Shown: positions 21,677 to 34,109 of the stretch, piece by piece
How positions within the stretch are numbered: position 1 is the stretch's first letter
Layout: each line of letters starts with the position of its first letter
NCBI RefSeq assembly: GCF_000003815.2
Contig: NC_049997.1
Span: 7,186,695 to 7,250,694, forward strand
Reading direction: 5' to 3'
From: Branchiostoma floridae
Lineage: Eukaryota > Chordata > Leptocardii > Amphioxiformes > Branchiostomatidae
DNA length: 64,000 nt
Made by a program: the position numbers and the translations under genes
Notes under the pieces: model-generated
Told to the model about the DNA's origin: nothing
The model's database searches: none
Seen by the model: the letters and a program-made list of their open reading frames with translations, nothing else

Positions 21677-24600
21677 CTGTGTCAATGGAAAATAAAAGTG
21701 TCAGCAAAATCATCTACTGTAATACTTCTCTACTTCAATGTATCATCAATAATAACAGGTGTGATGAGGGCACGAAGCCAGTCCTTGTGTCAGACAAAGG
21801 AAAACAACTGTCAGCAAAATCATGATCATCTACTGTAGTGCTTCTCTGATTATTAACTTGAAAGGTATTTTCAATCAAAACGTATGGAATAAGTTCATCT
21901 TCACTACAAAACCCTTAAACAGCTGGTCCAGGAGTAAGGTTTGGTATTACAATTATCTCGATGTAATAGAACCAGCTGCTATCATGTGACAGCAAAAAAA
22001 TGGTTATACTGGCTATACAATACAGATAATTGTAGCTTTTTGATTCGTGAAACTTTCAAATTTCTGCATGGTGTGTCCCCTAATCTCAAGTAGAGCTGCC
22101 AGTTGTTTTTTTCACTTCATTATCAATTTGCCCCTCTCCCCTTCTGATGGTTATATCATATAGGGACATACCGCTTGCTGTAGTTGGTGCTTGGGTTGGT
22201 GCCATGGTGGCGTTATTTGCTGCGGTGGAGTTCTGTGCGAAAGCTACAGCCACGATAGCCAGGAGGAGCACACACACGGTCACGATCTGAAGGAAACATA
22301 CAGGTGGTTAACAATCAATAACTTTCAAAACAACTCAAATGATTGTAAATGATGTAAAATCTGTGGCTAAGCCTAAAGGCTAAAGCATTAAAAACTCTGC
22401 ACATAGAAAAACCCAATAGTAGAGGTAGCCCATTATGCTTGGCCAAAAAGGCTTTAACCTTACTTCGTTGGTACTTCTTTAATTATTCTTCTTTAATTAT
22501 TCAAATGCGTGGTTATGAACACACATTCCATGTTAGGGCATATCTGTACTCATCTGAGAAGTGTGATGGACTCTTTTACATGATTAGAAGTAAGGGCTGT
22601 TATTAATGCTGTTATAAATATTATGCCCTCTGTTTTTTTGTTCTTGGTGCAAAAAAATAGTACAATTTTGCAAAAGAGTCAGCTAGAGACACTGAACTGT
22701 CTTGTGACAGTTTAAATCAGAAAAATGACTTTCATTCTCAAGCCTTGTGAGAAAAGCAGACAATTTACACGATACTTAAAAAAAATATTGCATCACCATT
22801 TCCTCCACTTTTCTCTGTTTTTACCCCCAATCAATGATACGTTGACATTTTGACCAGCCTGACTCATAGACTTCAGACTTTGTATCAACAGAGGCAGTTG
22901 AAAACACCCTAAGTACACGAGGAAGTCACAAAGTCCACAATAGGTGCCAGGGCACTCCAGTTCTCACTGTTATAACTTGTTTACTGATTCCAACGGTAAT
23001 ATTGACCCGGGATAGTTTATTGTCGATGACTTTAGATAGGGCCCTCTATGGAATGTATTGTCGGTTATAGGTGACAAAGAACAGTAATGGACAACTATGC
23101 ACAGTTTTAATCACTTGCTAACTTGACAGTAAGCTTTATGCCTTTTTGACAGCCATTTCTGTCACAAGTTGTTTCAAATATTTGTGCACTGTGTAAAATA
23201 ATTGATTATTGTTTGCAAATCAATGAAGGAGTGCCATTGATGCAAACCTGACGTTGTTTAATAGTATCCCTCATTTGATGACGTAAAATCATTAATTTCT
23301 ACAACTTGAAGTTGAAGTAGGCAAATGTGGACTGGGGCAAGTAATGTACAGTATGTATGGTGTAATATTTTTGAATCGTTGGGGTCAAAGAGTGCTTGCA
23401 GATCACGCATGTTATAAAACATGTAACTTGCCAGCATTGTTAAGAAACTTCAAGAGAATACCACACACAAACACTCAAACAAAAGTCGGATTTCCCTTGT
23501 TTACCTTGCAGCTTTGTCCTCATCTTCATTGTTTTCTCTTTAAGCAAATGCCTTTAAGAAATCTAATGAAACCCGAACCCTCACGACACCCCTGACACTT
23601 GCTTATTCTGTTTTACAGTCATGGTTCATCGCAATTAGAGTGAGGTTTTCTTGTCAAACATGCACACAAATACGCTATCCTACAGAACATGAAACGGTAC
23701 ACTGAAGCCTTTTACTGTCTTTGCTGTTCATACAACACATGCTGACTACACCTGACTCAGATTGTGGGTTCCCACACTGGCCCTGTGAGTAACAGGCTAG
23801 AGATGTGCCACACTGAGTAACAGGCTAGAGATGTGCCACACTGTGAGTAACAGGCTAGCGGATGTGCCACACAGTGAGTAACAGGCTAGAGATGTGCCAC
23901 ACTGCGAGTAACAGGCTCGCAGATGTGCCACACTGCGAGTAACAGGCTAGAGATGTGCCACACTGTGAGTAACAGGCTAGAGATGTGCCACTCTGTGAGT
24001 AACAGGCCCGCGGATGTACCACACGGGGATATCGATCGTGGAGATTCGAGGACGAATCTTGAAAAGAAAAGGGGGAGCAGTGTAACAGTGGGGGGTTTAA
24101 GTAGCGTAAAACTTCAGCGTAAAACTTTGTAATGGACTGATCAGCCTTTTCTAGCACAGTGGTTTTGCTGCTGAGTTGCAGAATTTGCAGACCCGGGTTC
24201 GATCCCGGGTGTCAGCATGTTTCTTTCTCTGTTCCTACTCGTCCCTCTGACTTCTTACATCCCCACTAAAGGTCTCACGTTTCCTTTGACAACTTGTCAC
24301 AAAGCTAACGTTCTACTTTTCATATTCCTGTCTTCAAATACTACCCAATGTTAGTTAAATTCCCTGGAAAGATATTTGTACTTAATGTCATTTGCGAATG
24401 ACGTCATTGAAATTCTCGAGGGAGAATTATCCGTACGTTGTAATATCTGTCAGTATTACGTCGTACAGAAATCAATTCACCTGCGTCGATACAGGTGATT
24501 TTGTCTCCCTCTGGGACATACTGAATGGGGTAGGTGCGTGACTATTGTTCTTGAGGTGGGGAGATGCTTTAGGTGAGGAAACAATCAGCTTTTATACTAA

Positions 24601-27600
24601 TTACCAACAAACCCCAGCGGTACAATAGTAGTTAAGCTATATAGTTAGCAATTCTGAGGTAGAGGATGGTCCAATTTGAGCAATGTCCTTTGATCTTTAA
24701 AAAAGGGATGATTTCTAGATAAAATTATGTCATCTAGACGTTAAACCAAATGTTTCAACCTTGCATAAATTGATACGATTACCCGTCCAATATCATTATA
24801 GTATCACAACTATTCACTTTTGTATTCTGTTGCTGAATATGACAAAGTGACCTTGGTTTAACTTGGAAGATTCCTTCACCGATATTAGCACTTATATAAA
24901 GGTATATAAGTGCAAACTTCACTCTACTTGTGTCATTTAGCCTCTAGCCACTGAAGAAGCTGTACATAGCGAAACTAGTTTGGCTGACAGGTTGAATAAA
25001 AGTTCAGATGGCTCCAGATGTCTTTCTGAGGGACGACTGCAGCGTGCAAGATGTCGGTAGCTTGAGGGATGAATCTACTCTACTATATATTCCTTCACCG
25101 ATATTGTCACAGATGCATGTTGACACCAAACCCGAAGGTAGACTGTACGCCTGTATGCACCGACTTCACCAATGCCTGGTTCCATTTGGAACATTCATGT
25201 CATAGGTCACACGTAGCGCCTTGGGGGACACCTGTCTTTGTTCTGAACACATCACTTATTAATTATTCAGTTCCTTATATCGAGTCATTCTTTCAAATGT
25301 TATCCCCCAAGGGTATGATATTTGTGAGGAAAAGAGAACAAAAAGAGGAACTTTTGAAACTCTTACGTGCATGATTTGGTTGGCTTCAAGAGTGTTTGTG
25401 TCTTAGTTATACATAACGACTGATCTTATCACAATTAGTGCATGACTGCACGACAGCTTCTCGCCAGATATCTTTGGTATTAAGATTAGTGAACTAAGTT
25501 AGTTGATGAGAAAATGGTGCCTTCTTGCTTCAGATTTTACTTGGTTTTAAGATATTTTGAGGCAACCGCCTAACACAGCGGATCCAAATAGGTTTTAGGT
25601 GAAACAGGCCAACCATTGATCACATACCAGTAACCAAGCATTCTACCCTTAGGCAAAATATGCTTTCGCATAGATTACTTGTTTGGGTTGACGTCTCACA
25701 ACAACACTGACTGTATGATCTTTTCAGTTTCAGCCCTTTTTCTGCCGGCCTAGGCTCTAGATATTTTCGTATCACCATTTTTGCTGCATCATTCTTTAAT
25801 GAACAGTCTTCTTTTAACCAGAAAACAATATACAAACGATAGATATTCACAAAAAAAGCAGAAATACGACCAGGAGTTTGCTATGGGTCCGTGATCTTTG
25901 TTTACAGTGGTTACCACCACACTTGGAGGGATCAAGGCTGCTCTGTGGTGGGATGGAGGGAGGATTTCCCGCCATGGGAACGAGGGCTGTCGCCATGGCA
26001 ACACAGCCTCATTGTCCACACATGAACACCTGGGGGATGCCGAGGGCGTGTACATTGGTTCTGGCATCTCGCACCGGTATTGGGGGAAATTTTGTCTGTA
26101 GGGACTATCAAATGCGTTTGCCAACAATTACTCAAAAAGTTTTTTAAAACTAGCAGTTCCATGAATTATGAAATCTTATAAAGATCTGTTCATAAAAATA
26201 ACTATGCTGTGTTCAGTAATCATTTTAAAGATGCGCACTGCTGGCACAAGAACACCCCAAAGCTAGCGTTCCCGTTCGTGTGGATGTGTGCAAGGACATT
26301 ACATACATGATATAACGTTACATACATAATGTGTGCAATTCTAGCCGTTCGACGACTTTCTTTTTTCTTAGCGAGAAAAGCTAATCCCGTGTCGTGTTGT
26401 TTGTGACTTGGCACTGTGTGACAGGTGAAGCGGACAGACGTGCCACTCTCCAGTACAAACACAGCTTCTTTACTGTTTACGTTCCGTCTGAAACCATGTT
26501 ACATGGCGCACTAATCGATCTATACCGTCTAACGCTTAAACACGTAAGGAATAGCCTGTAGCGAAGTGTGCTGGTGTAATTAAGTGGGAGAACAATCGCT
26601 AGGAGAGTTTGGCCACCATATTAAAAAGCCGGTAACCTTTTGTTACAATACCGTCTTGTGGACTTGCTACCCTGACCAATTGTCAATTATTAGTCATACA
26701 TGATTTTTCCAAATTCTACCATCCATAACTCCTTATGAAGGTTTGCTGAAGCGCGCGTGTAGTAAGTGTGCGCTCTAGGTAGTGTTTTCCCGCCAGTGTG
26801 TTAACCCATGCAGAAACGAGTGCACGTGGCATTCAATTTCTACAAGGAGGTTCTTTTTTTAACCTCCCTGATTTCTACAACAGACGAAATGCTGTGGAGA
26901 TCCCTTATTCAGTTCACCACATCACGTCGGGCCGTCCCCAGGGAGAGGGCACGTTGGCGCCAACTGACGCCAGGTAAAACCGCACACACACAGGCGCATC
27001 CAGGTGAGTTAATCCCGCGCCCTACCTGTGGACGGACCGGCCTTTGTTTGCCTCCTAGGGGTATGACTCAGTTCCTGTCTCATAAATATGGCCGGAAAAT
27101 TCCACTTGGTTTAAGGCAAGGAGGTTTCAGTACCCCACGCCAAGCATTTTTTTTTTTTTTGCCTTCTGACAAATCAGAATCTCTCATAAAAATTCTGCGG
27201 TTTGTTTTACGGGTGTAAAATAGTGAAATCATCACCCGAAAAATATGTCGAGATTTAAACTAGCCGTTTTCTTGTTCGAGAGCTGGTTTCTTGAAACAGG
27301 GTGTGGCAGGTGGTTCAAGTGTTCAACCAACAATTGATTACGGAGATAATAATCAAAATTGGACCGTCCAGAGGTTACCAAGTACCCAAACATCGTCGCC
27401 AGGACTGCCTGGTGATGTTTTTCGTTGTTTGGCGAGAAAATTACCTCACCCTTATCGACCTGTCACTCAAATTGGACCGGTATTTACCGTTGGTTTGTCC
27501 ACGCTTCAAATGGCCGCACGCAACCACCAAAACGTGCTCGAACGTACGCTCGTAAAAAAAGCGGGTGAAGAGATGGTATTCAACAGGTCAATTTAACAAA

Positions 27601-28006
27601 ACGAGTCGTGCTGTTGAATCAGAGACGTAAGGGTGATGGTTTCAGAATTTAATTTGCTCACAGTTCCTGAATTTACATTCATTTCCTTAATACGCACCCA
27701 CGTGTGAAACCACTACCGCTTTTCTGGGTTAAACCTTAAAAGTTTAAACGCTGAGGCTTGAGAAAGGATTGTAATTCGATGAAAACGAAGTACAAATATG
27801 ATAAAGCTGTGCTAGTGTTCTGTAGTTAGCGCTGCCACGTATATCCTTGTCGGTGAGAACAAAGCCGCACACTTTTAGCACACCTGGTGCGGGCGCCTCA
27901 CCAGGTGACACAAAAGTACACAATTTCACACACAAAACCTTAACAAACACGACTCCATACAAGTATAATCTACAGAAGGGAGCGTTTTGCTTACCTTGTT
28001 GAACAT
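21609..28006 (-). CDS. Secreted 64-aa mini-mucin with GPI-anchor-type tail
   Basis: Three exons on the minus strand: 27995-28006 (M-F-N-K), 22172-22286 and 21609-21676. They have consensus sites (AAG|GTAAGC; CCTTCAG|ATCGTG; AGCG|GTATGT; CACAG|GGACTG) and phases 0 and 1. Together they encode 64 residues. Residues 1-22 form a signal peptide (I-V-T-V-C-V-L-L-L-A-I-V-A-V-A-F-A) with likely cleavage before Gln22 or Asn23. The core of ~20 residues is rich in Thr, Ala, Pro and Asn, with two N-glycosylation sequons (N-S-T, N-A-T). The end, P-E-L-V-M-L-L-L-S-A-V-A-A-F-F-R, is a hydrophobic tail after small residues (A-S-G-T-G), as in GPI attachment signals. The plan resembles vertebrate CD52 or CD24, but I claim no homology. 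A paralogue lies at 54.6-55.9 kb. The 5.7-kb first intron is large for so small a protein. Confidence 0.8.
21665..21850. repeat. Tandem duplication across the mini-mucin exon 3 acceptor
   Basis: AAGCCAGTCCCTGTGTCA.. GTGTCAGCAAAATCAT..CTACTGTA at 21668-21725 recurs as AAGCCAGTCCTTGTGTCA with ..CTGTCAGCAAAATCAT at 21776-21845. The second copy retains a decayed exon edge and a possible alternative AG. Confidence 0.75.
22172..22286 (-). CDS. Mini-mucin exon 2: signal peptide and glycosylated core
   Basis: A 115-nt exon coding the hydrophobic signal core and the N-S-T-A-A-N-N-A-T-M-A-P-T-Q-A-P-T-T-A-S core. It ends in phase 1 at AGCG|GTATGT. The open frame running on past the donor encodes unrelated residues and should not be used. 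Confidence 0.82.
23770..24020. repeat. ~31-bp minisatellite, about 8 copies
   Basis: Unit GAGTAACAGGCTAGAGATGT plus GCCACACTGT. Variants alternate CTAGAGATG and CTAGCGGATG. A single copy of the unit occurs at 37838-37869 beside a related tRNA-like sequence, so it is a module of a dispersed element that has been amplified here. It lies in intron 1 of the mini-mucin. Confidence 0.85.
24020..28000. other. Mini-mucin intron 1, no further exon recognised
   Basis: Apart from the SINE-like copy, no exon or complete element was recognised. A phrase near 24950 (CACTGAAGAAGCTGTACATA, then GCGAAACTAGTTTG) resembles the tail of Penelope-type elements, but this is weak. Open frames near 25.1 and 26.8 kb show no domain. 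Confidence 0.35.
24075..24290 (+). mobile_element. tRNA-derived SINE-like element, copy 1
   Basis: A perfect T-arm-like hairpin with B-box, CCCGGGTTCGATCCCGGG, at about 24192-24209, preceded by a GTGGTTTTGCTGCTGAG segment resembling a degraded tRNA 5' half. It is followed by CTGTTCCTACTCGTCCCTCT. The same modules occur at 37640-37830. It is not a functional tRNA because the acceptor and D arms do not pair. Confidence 0.55.
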
Positions 28007-29605
28007 TTTGGCGAGTTTTTTGCTGTTTTCTCGGTAGTTTCCGAAGATAAAGCACAGAGAGCTGGTGACGAGTCTTGTTTCACGCAAGCCGCTGGGAGCA
28101 ATGAGCTGGATGTCAGACAGATGAGCTCATCCTTAAGTTGGGCGACTACAATTGCTCGGGGAAGAGGGGAGAATTATTTTATAAATTCTACTATCTTCTT
28201 TCAGTCTGTTTGTCTTTAAAATCATTAGGGTCAAAACTGATTCCTTATGAGCCGAAACATCACACAAATTGACTGATTTTCTAATATTTCTGTATGAATA
28301 TTACATAATTTTGAAGATATCTCCCTATGATTTAATGGTACAGGCTAATACACGTAACGTACAGGTAAGTATTTTTGGCGGACAAAATCCAACCGCCTGA
28401 TATCACGTGGCCCAATCAGTGAGCTCGTTTCAAATATAATCATATCGACGGTCGGTATTGCAACAGAACAAGCAACCTATGACCTTTAAGCTCTCCACAC
28501 GATTTCACCCACGTGTATACCTTAAGTATATAACGTTAGGTACTGTAGTAAGTATACACATGCTAGAACTTGTATGGTCCCTTTTGACCATGGTAAAATC
28601 CTTATTGTATCCATAGATATCAGAAATTCAGTGTGTGGATATTAGAACATTATGTACTGCATACAATCTCACCCGACGTTACTCTTTTTTACCTTAAGAG
28701 ATACCTAACGTTAGATGCCATAGACTTTACACTAGGTATAGCTATCATTTGTTGTTAATCACAGCGTCAAAGGCAGTTGGCCGTTGATATATAGCGTCCT
28801 TGGTCGTGTTAGTAACTCTTATCTAAACCCCGTCCTTCCAGTAGAGCCACACCTTCAGCACGTTTATCTTAAGTTGAACCCACCACACAAGCGCCACTTA
28901 TTGATAGAATAAGAGTTTAGGGTACGCCCCATGTCTTGTAAGAGTTAGAATAAAGCCAGGTGTGTGAGTACTAGGTACGCCCTAGTGTTGGGCCGGCAAC
29001 CAGTGTTAGCCAAACCCAGACCCATCAACACATTATCACTGACCTGGTACCATGGTGCGTTACGCCCTTAGGCGGTTCAACGGTTACACAACTCAACCCC
29101 TCCCAAAAGAGGGCTTAAACCATTTGCACCTTCTAATCACTGCTTTTGCTCCGCAATTGTAAAAAGTGTGGCAATGAAAAAGCATTGCCATGGCGACGGT
29201 AATATTGTTTGACTTTTTTGTAACGTATTGTATTGTATGTTGATAGAGATGATTGAGGAATTGTATGCTTGGTAAGTCATGATGATGTTCCGGGCTGTAT
29301 GTGCTAGTGTCGTAGTGTCGCGATACGTTGGCTTAATGTACTGTGTAGTATGATGTTGTTGATACACAAGTTAAGTATTATCATGAAGAAATATCAATAC
29401 AATTAAACTAAAATTAATATGATTATGTCAAACATGCTACATGTTACATTGATATTTTGCAATAATCTGCGCCTGGCCAGATAAGTGTTTATGGCAGCGG
29501 TTCCAAGGAATCAAGGCATCTGGCCAATGCTGCAATGTTGATGTAGGTATATGAATAAGCCATTCTATAACATCTGCTCGAAGATCAAGAGCTAAACGAC
29601 CTTCT

Positions 29606-29980
29606 GTGGCATACAGGGAGATAGACAGTTACGGTAGGTTGGTACTTGCGGGTAAAAACTTCTCGGTTCAGTTGAAATACGGGTCAAAGTTATGTGCGTT
29701 TCGTGGATCTTTTTCCCTGGGAGACAGCCGGGATCGAGCCTGGTTACCACACCGCAGCCCAATCTCAATATCTATCGTGCAGGGGTCTGGCAGGATGACT
29801 GTAGAAAGGCTCTCCAAGGCCCTTGGTCAGAGAGAGGAGAACCTAGGATTGATAACCACCCCAGGTAGCCAGCTACAACACACCACAGTTGGTCAGCAGG
29901 CTATTGTAGTAGCGAATCAGGGACTAGATATGGCTCAAGGGTGTAATGAGCTATTTTTCAAAATAACAGCAGAACTTTAA
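29606..29980 (+). other. Unassigned 124-codon open frame
   Basis: Open from an ATG at 29606 to TAA at 29980. The second half (G-R-M-T-V-E-R-L-S-K-A-L-G-Q-R-E-E-N-L, then I-V-V-A-N-Q-G-L-D-M-A-Q) looks protein-like and hydrophilic. I recognise no family. The surrounding sequence is GC-richer than average. It could be a fragment of a mobile element or an exon of an unknown gene. Confidence 0.2.
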
Positions 29981-31371
29981 GGCTGGAACTTTGTAAGGTC
30001 CACCTGCCCTTTCCCCCAAAAGGGTAGCGATAACTCCTTCGGGTTAAACTCCCCCGGAGCGCTAATGTGAGATCGGCGGGCTGACTGGCTTGGTTCCCCG
30101 AACTAAACTCGCTAGCTACCCGGTCCTGTCTGGCTCCCAGGGTATGGATCTTGAAACGTGCTAACTGTGATTAAAACGCAAACGGACACTCCTTCGTCGG
30201 GATATTCCTATTTTGAAATACTCCCCGTGGAAGTAGGGCATGATCATGATACAGAAGCCACTCTTCATGCCGATTTAGTTTTGTTCCGTGCTACTCAGTG
30301 TACATGACGACCTGTTCGATGTGTGCCCTGGTGGTTTGTGATCTAGACGAGAGTCCTGTTTACGCCTGCCCTCTAAATGATTTCTTATCCCGAACTTTAT
30401 TCTTTATCCAAAAAAGGACTTCCGGGCCCTTGTCCCAAGAATTTTTCTAGCTTTTTTTTCCATACGTCCACGTTTTCGTGCAGCGACCTAGCGATGAACG
30501 TTTTGGGGGCCCAGAAGGATAGTGAGGTCGGGTTTACGTCAAACTGAAGGGTTTACTTCCTATGCCGGGACACGTGTTCGTCGGGCCCATGCCGGCCACG
30601 GGGTGCCACCTCCCCGCTTGCCGCTTGGTGACGTGGGTGGCCGGGGCCCTTTAATATCGGAAGCTGGGCGCTCCAGGGAGAACATGAGATGGGGCATCTT
30701 AGTTTAAGGTTATGTCAGGAGGAGGAAGAGACATGTCATCCTTTTGGGTAAGCGTGATTATCGTCGCGATGGTTCTGCTCTGTTCTGTGAGTGTGAGTGG
30801 TTCTGTTCTAGTGATCAGTGGCGGTTTGTTTACATCTCCGTGAAGGGGGGGGGGCGATTATGTGGTACTTATTTCCTCGAGGCCCTCCCTCATGGATGCC
30901 TTTGGTTATCACTTATCAGTAACGCATATTTTATTCTGATCTAAACAAACACAGAAACGCTAAACCATGTGTATAACGGTGGGGCACTACATCCTCTAAT
31001 CAAACCTCGTTGTGACTAGGACGTCCTCTCTTACTTGTCTAATATTTCTTCAAAACATTTACATCTTTCCAAATTATGCCTAACAACAGTTATGGGAAGA
31101 CCAGTATAGGATTCTATAAGAAATGAACCGTTAAACGCTGTTATGTGACCTTTGACCTTATAAAATACAACACGGCTGATCTCATTGACCATATTTCACC
31201 TTGAATTAAGTTAAACAATTATAACCGTCCACAATGCCCCATCTGCAAGACCGAGCTGAAGTTAGCAGCCCGTTTACCAGCACCAGTTGTGGCACGTAGA
31301 CACCACGCACTCGCAGTTGCACGTACGTCGGTTTGTACCCTTAGCTTTAAAATGGTCAGACCAGTCCTGCT

Positions 31372-32235
31372 ATGTATCTCAAGAACATCTTGATGTTTGA
31401 GTCTACACGACATGAAGAGTGTATTCATGTTTACTGTACTATACCTTGGACATTTTGTATCAAACACCCTAAGGTGCAACACGGTATCTTTAAGCTATAC
31501 TACGTAATGTTTGGACAATACAGTATGTTTTTGTTGGGTTTCGCCTGCGTGCCTGTCTTGATCAGGCGGTCCAGGGCGCGACTCATCTTTAAGTCGATCA
31601 TACATGAATGTTGTGATCGAGGCACACCTCTCGTAGCTTTCTTAGCCCGGCTTGCACCGAATGGTTCTACAACTTACATAGAAATAAACGTTAAAAGGGG
31701 AAAATTTGTCATAACATGCCGGACTCAGTCCTGCATGGGGCTAATAAGTCGTGTATGTGTAGAGAGTCGTGAGCATGACAGGCCCATTTGTCACACCGAC
31801 TCAAAGGGTGACTACCACATTCCAAACCAAAGATACTGTAAGTCGACAACGCATGATGAGTGTGTTCATGTTTACTGTGCACTTGGGGAAGTTTGTATCA
31901 AACACCTTAAGGTGCAGCAAAGTAACAGTAAAGATCACGGCGCTGCAATCCATGAAGATCGAGCGGGTACAAAAATAACCTGGAATCCAGTCTACCGTGG
32001 ATTGGCCAGGCTAACTTCGGGACAGGAGAGTCTTTCCACCGCCGGGGTCATATACAATGACAGCAGACGAAAAACCAAAATACTAGTAGTGCAATTTGGT
32101 GAAATTTCACCACATTCGCAAGCGTGCCTCTATTGTCTCTCACCGGACATTTGTATCATGTATCTGTCTCGTGATATGTTCTGGTACTTCCCACTTGTGG
32201 CTATGCCTTGTTTGTTCATTCTCAACTTTCTGTGA
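31372..32235 (+). other. Unassigned 287-codon open frame with internal duplication
   Basis: Longest non-repetitive single-exon frame in the region. It contains two related segments ~450 bp apart, H-E-E-C-I-H-V-Y-C and H-D-E-C-V-H-V-Y-C, each followed by C-I-K-H and K-V-Q. At DNA level these are the 31400-31480 and 31850-31930 direct repeats. The frame is cysteine- and histidine-rich but matches no domain I know. It lacks the flanking splice or promoter features of a gene, so it may be a chance frame in a duplicated non-coding sequence. Confidence 0.2.
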
Positions 32236-32736
32236 TGAATGTGAGCACTCATTTGTTAGACATGAAAATGACGTCTAAAATAATAGGTACAACCACACCT
32301 GGAGGCATAATAAGATCTTCACCTTACGGAGACTCATGATCAGCATAGAAAACTTAGTTTCTACGTGTTGTCGGGCGTGTACGGGGGTTGAAGTCTGTAA
32401 TCATTACTGCTTTCGTTGGGTGTTTGGTCAACGCTGCGATATCAAAATTCCCCCGTTGCCTATTTATACAATCAAGGATAAAACCTTACAAATGTGGCCT
32501 TACAAGAGGGTGGTAGAATGCCTCGCGGGAGGTATTCATTCACACCATGTCGTGTAACAGTTCTCTCGAAGGCGATTAATCTATATGCAAAACAAATGGC
32601 TTCTGCTGTTAGGCCGACAAAAGATCTCTCAACGTTATGACACCGGCCTTTTCCTTTGATAGCGATATGTGATGTGTCGAGCGATTGCATACCAAAGGAA
32701 GTTCTCACTGTAGCCGCCCAAGTAATACTAGTAGTT

Positions 32737-32836
32737 AGATCATGGGAGTGGCCTGACAATGTGGGGACCCCAACAAACTCCAAGGGTGGCGGAGCAGTAC
32801 TAAATCCACATAGTCAGACCATTCCCAGGATCTAAC
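32737..32836. mobile_element. 100-bp MITE with ~30-bp inverted repeats
   Basis: Starts GATCATGGGAGTGGCCTGAC and ends as the imperfect complement (GTCAGACCATTCCCAGGATC). A related piece in opposite orientation lies at 38843-38912. No coding capacity. Confidence 0.72.
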
Positions 32837-33246
32837 TGACTTAGAACATGGCCATCTTTCCGAAGCAAAAATACACTTTTTTTAGTCATTGAGAAACATG
32901 CAGTTTTCCTAGCTAGCGGACAGACAGGCTACATTCTTCTCCTATTTCCCATTCATGACCCTGGTGATGGCGCCTCACACCTTTTGCTCATGAGGGTTGT
33001 GTGAAATTCATGTCAGGTTTTACAACACTTTTTTGCACCACAATGCCATTGTTTTTTGGGTGTATGTCAGTTTGATCCCAGTTCCCAACCTGACCTCAAA
33101 TGAAAGGAGTCGGCCCAAAATTAGCACCTTGCCGCGGCCTTTGTTTTGCGATGTTAAACCCTGCTGTGTCCTATTGTTCCGTCGTGCCGGCGGCAGTCCT
33201 TTGTAAGCCATGTTTGACTCCCCATAAAAGCCGCATAATGAGCCAG

Positions 33247-33397
33247 TCATGACCTCATGGCAGCGGCAGGGACCGAGGCCGGCCCTATTAGAAGTCCAGC
33301 ACCGGAAAAGTTAAGCACTGGAAATCCAGTGCTCGCATTGGGTTCAGCACTGGAATTCCAGTGCTGAGGGAGCATGAGCACTGGAACAAGGCCGTTC
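33247..33397. repeat. Left copy of a 150-bp direct duplication with AGCACTGGAA repeats
   Basis: This block (ATGACCTCATGGCAGCGGCA, AGGCCGGCCCTATTAGAAGT, then CAGCACTGG/CCAGTGCTG palindromes) is repeated almost exactly at 34110-34270. A retroelement fragment lies between the two copies. Confidence 0.88.
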
Positions 33398-33399
33398 GT

Positions 33400-34109
33400 T
33401 TCTTTGTGATATTGAAAATGTAAGAACAGATATGCTTTATAAGTAAAGGTTTGTCTAGATTCATAAGGAATATAAATTTGTCTATATTACTTAGTTGTAT
33501 GAAGTGGGGGAACATGGATTCTATTAGTCTGTAGAGTTCAGCTCTCTCTTTCTTGTACAAACTACATTCTACTACAAAATGGTGTTCGTCTTCTAACTTA
33601 TCTAGATTGCAGTATCTACATATTCGTTGTTCTAGAGGAGTGCGGTTATGTCTTCCGGTTTCGATGTGTAATTTGTGGCAACTGACTCGTAGTTTTGTGA
33701 CGGCCGTCCTGTGCCGAATATTGTCAATATCCAGGTATTGTTCCACATTATAAGTGGACTTGAACAGTCTGTAAGACCTCAATTTGTTTTTAGCGGATCC
33801 ACCTTTGTTGTCATTGTGTATCTCTCTTAGAAAAGTTTGAAAATAAATGTCTTTCAGACGCTGATTGATAGAATTGATAATTTGAGACGAATTTGTATTG
33901 TGCTGTAGAGGACAATGCCATACATAACCATAGCCGCATTCCTCCAGTGATTGGCGAACTCCTGACGCCCAACACTTGGCTCCAGCCTTGTCTAAATCTA
34001 TCTGGCAAGAAAGAGCGTCTGACTGGAAACTGTCTGCTGGTACTTTCTGGCGAAGTCTAATTAAGTGTTTAATAGCATTTAGGGAGGCTTCCAAATGAAT
34101 GGGGAACCT
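33400..34109 (-). pseudogene. C-terminal fragment of a retroelement polyprotein
   Basis: A minus-strand open frame of ~235 codons ends a non-LTR-type protein. It has I-R-H-R-T-A-V-T-K-L-R-V-S-C-H-K-L, E-T-G-R-H and P-L-E-Q-R-I-C-R-Y-C-N. These are followed by L-E-D-E-H-H-F-V-V-E-C, the Cys-Cys-His-Cys zinc motif common at the C-terminus of such reverse transcriptase proteins. Upstream of these is a K-L-R-S-Y-R-L-F-K segment. No reverse transcriptase core remains. The original stop is replaced by readthrough into the AGCACTGG repeat. A more decayed relative lies at 37860-38260. Confidence 0.78.
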
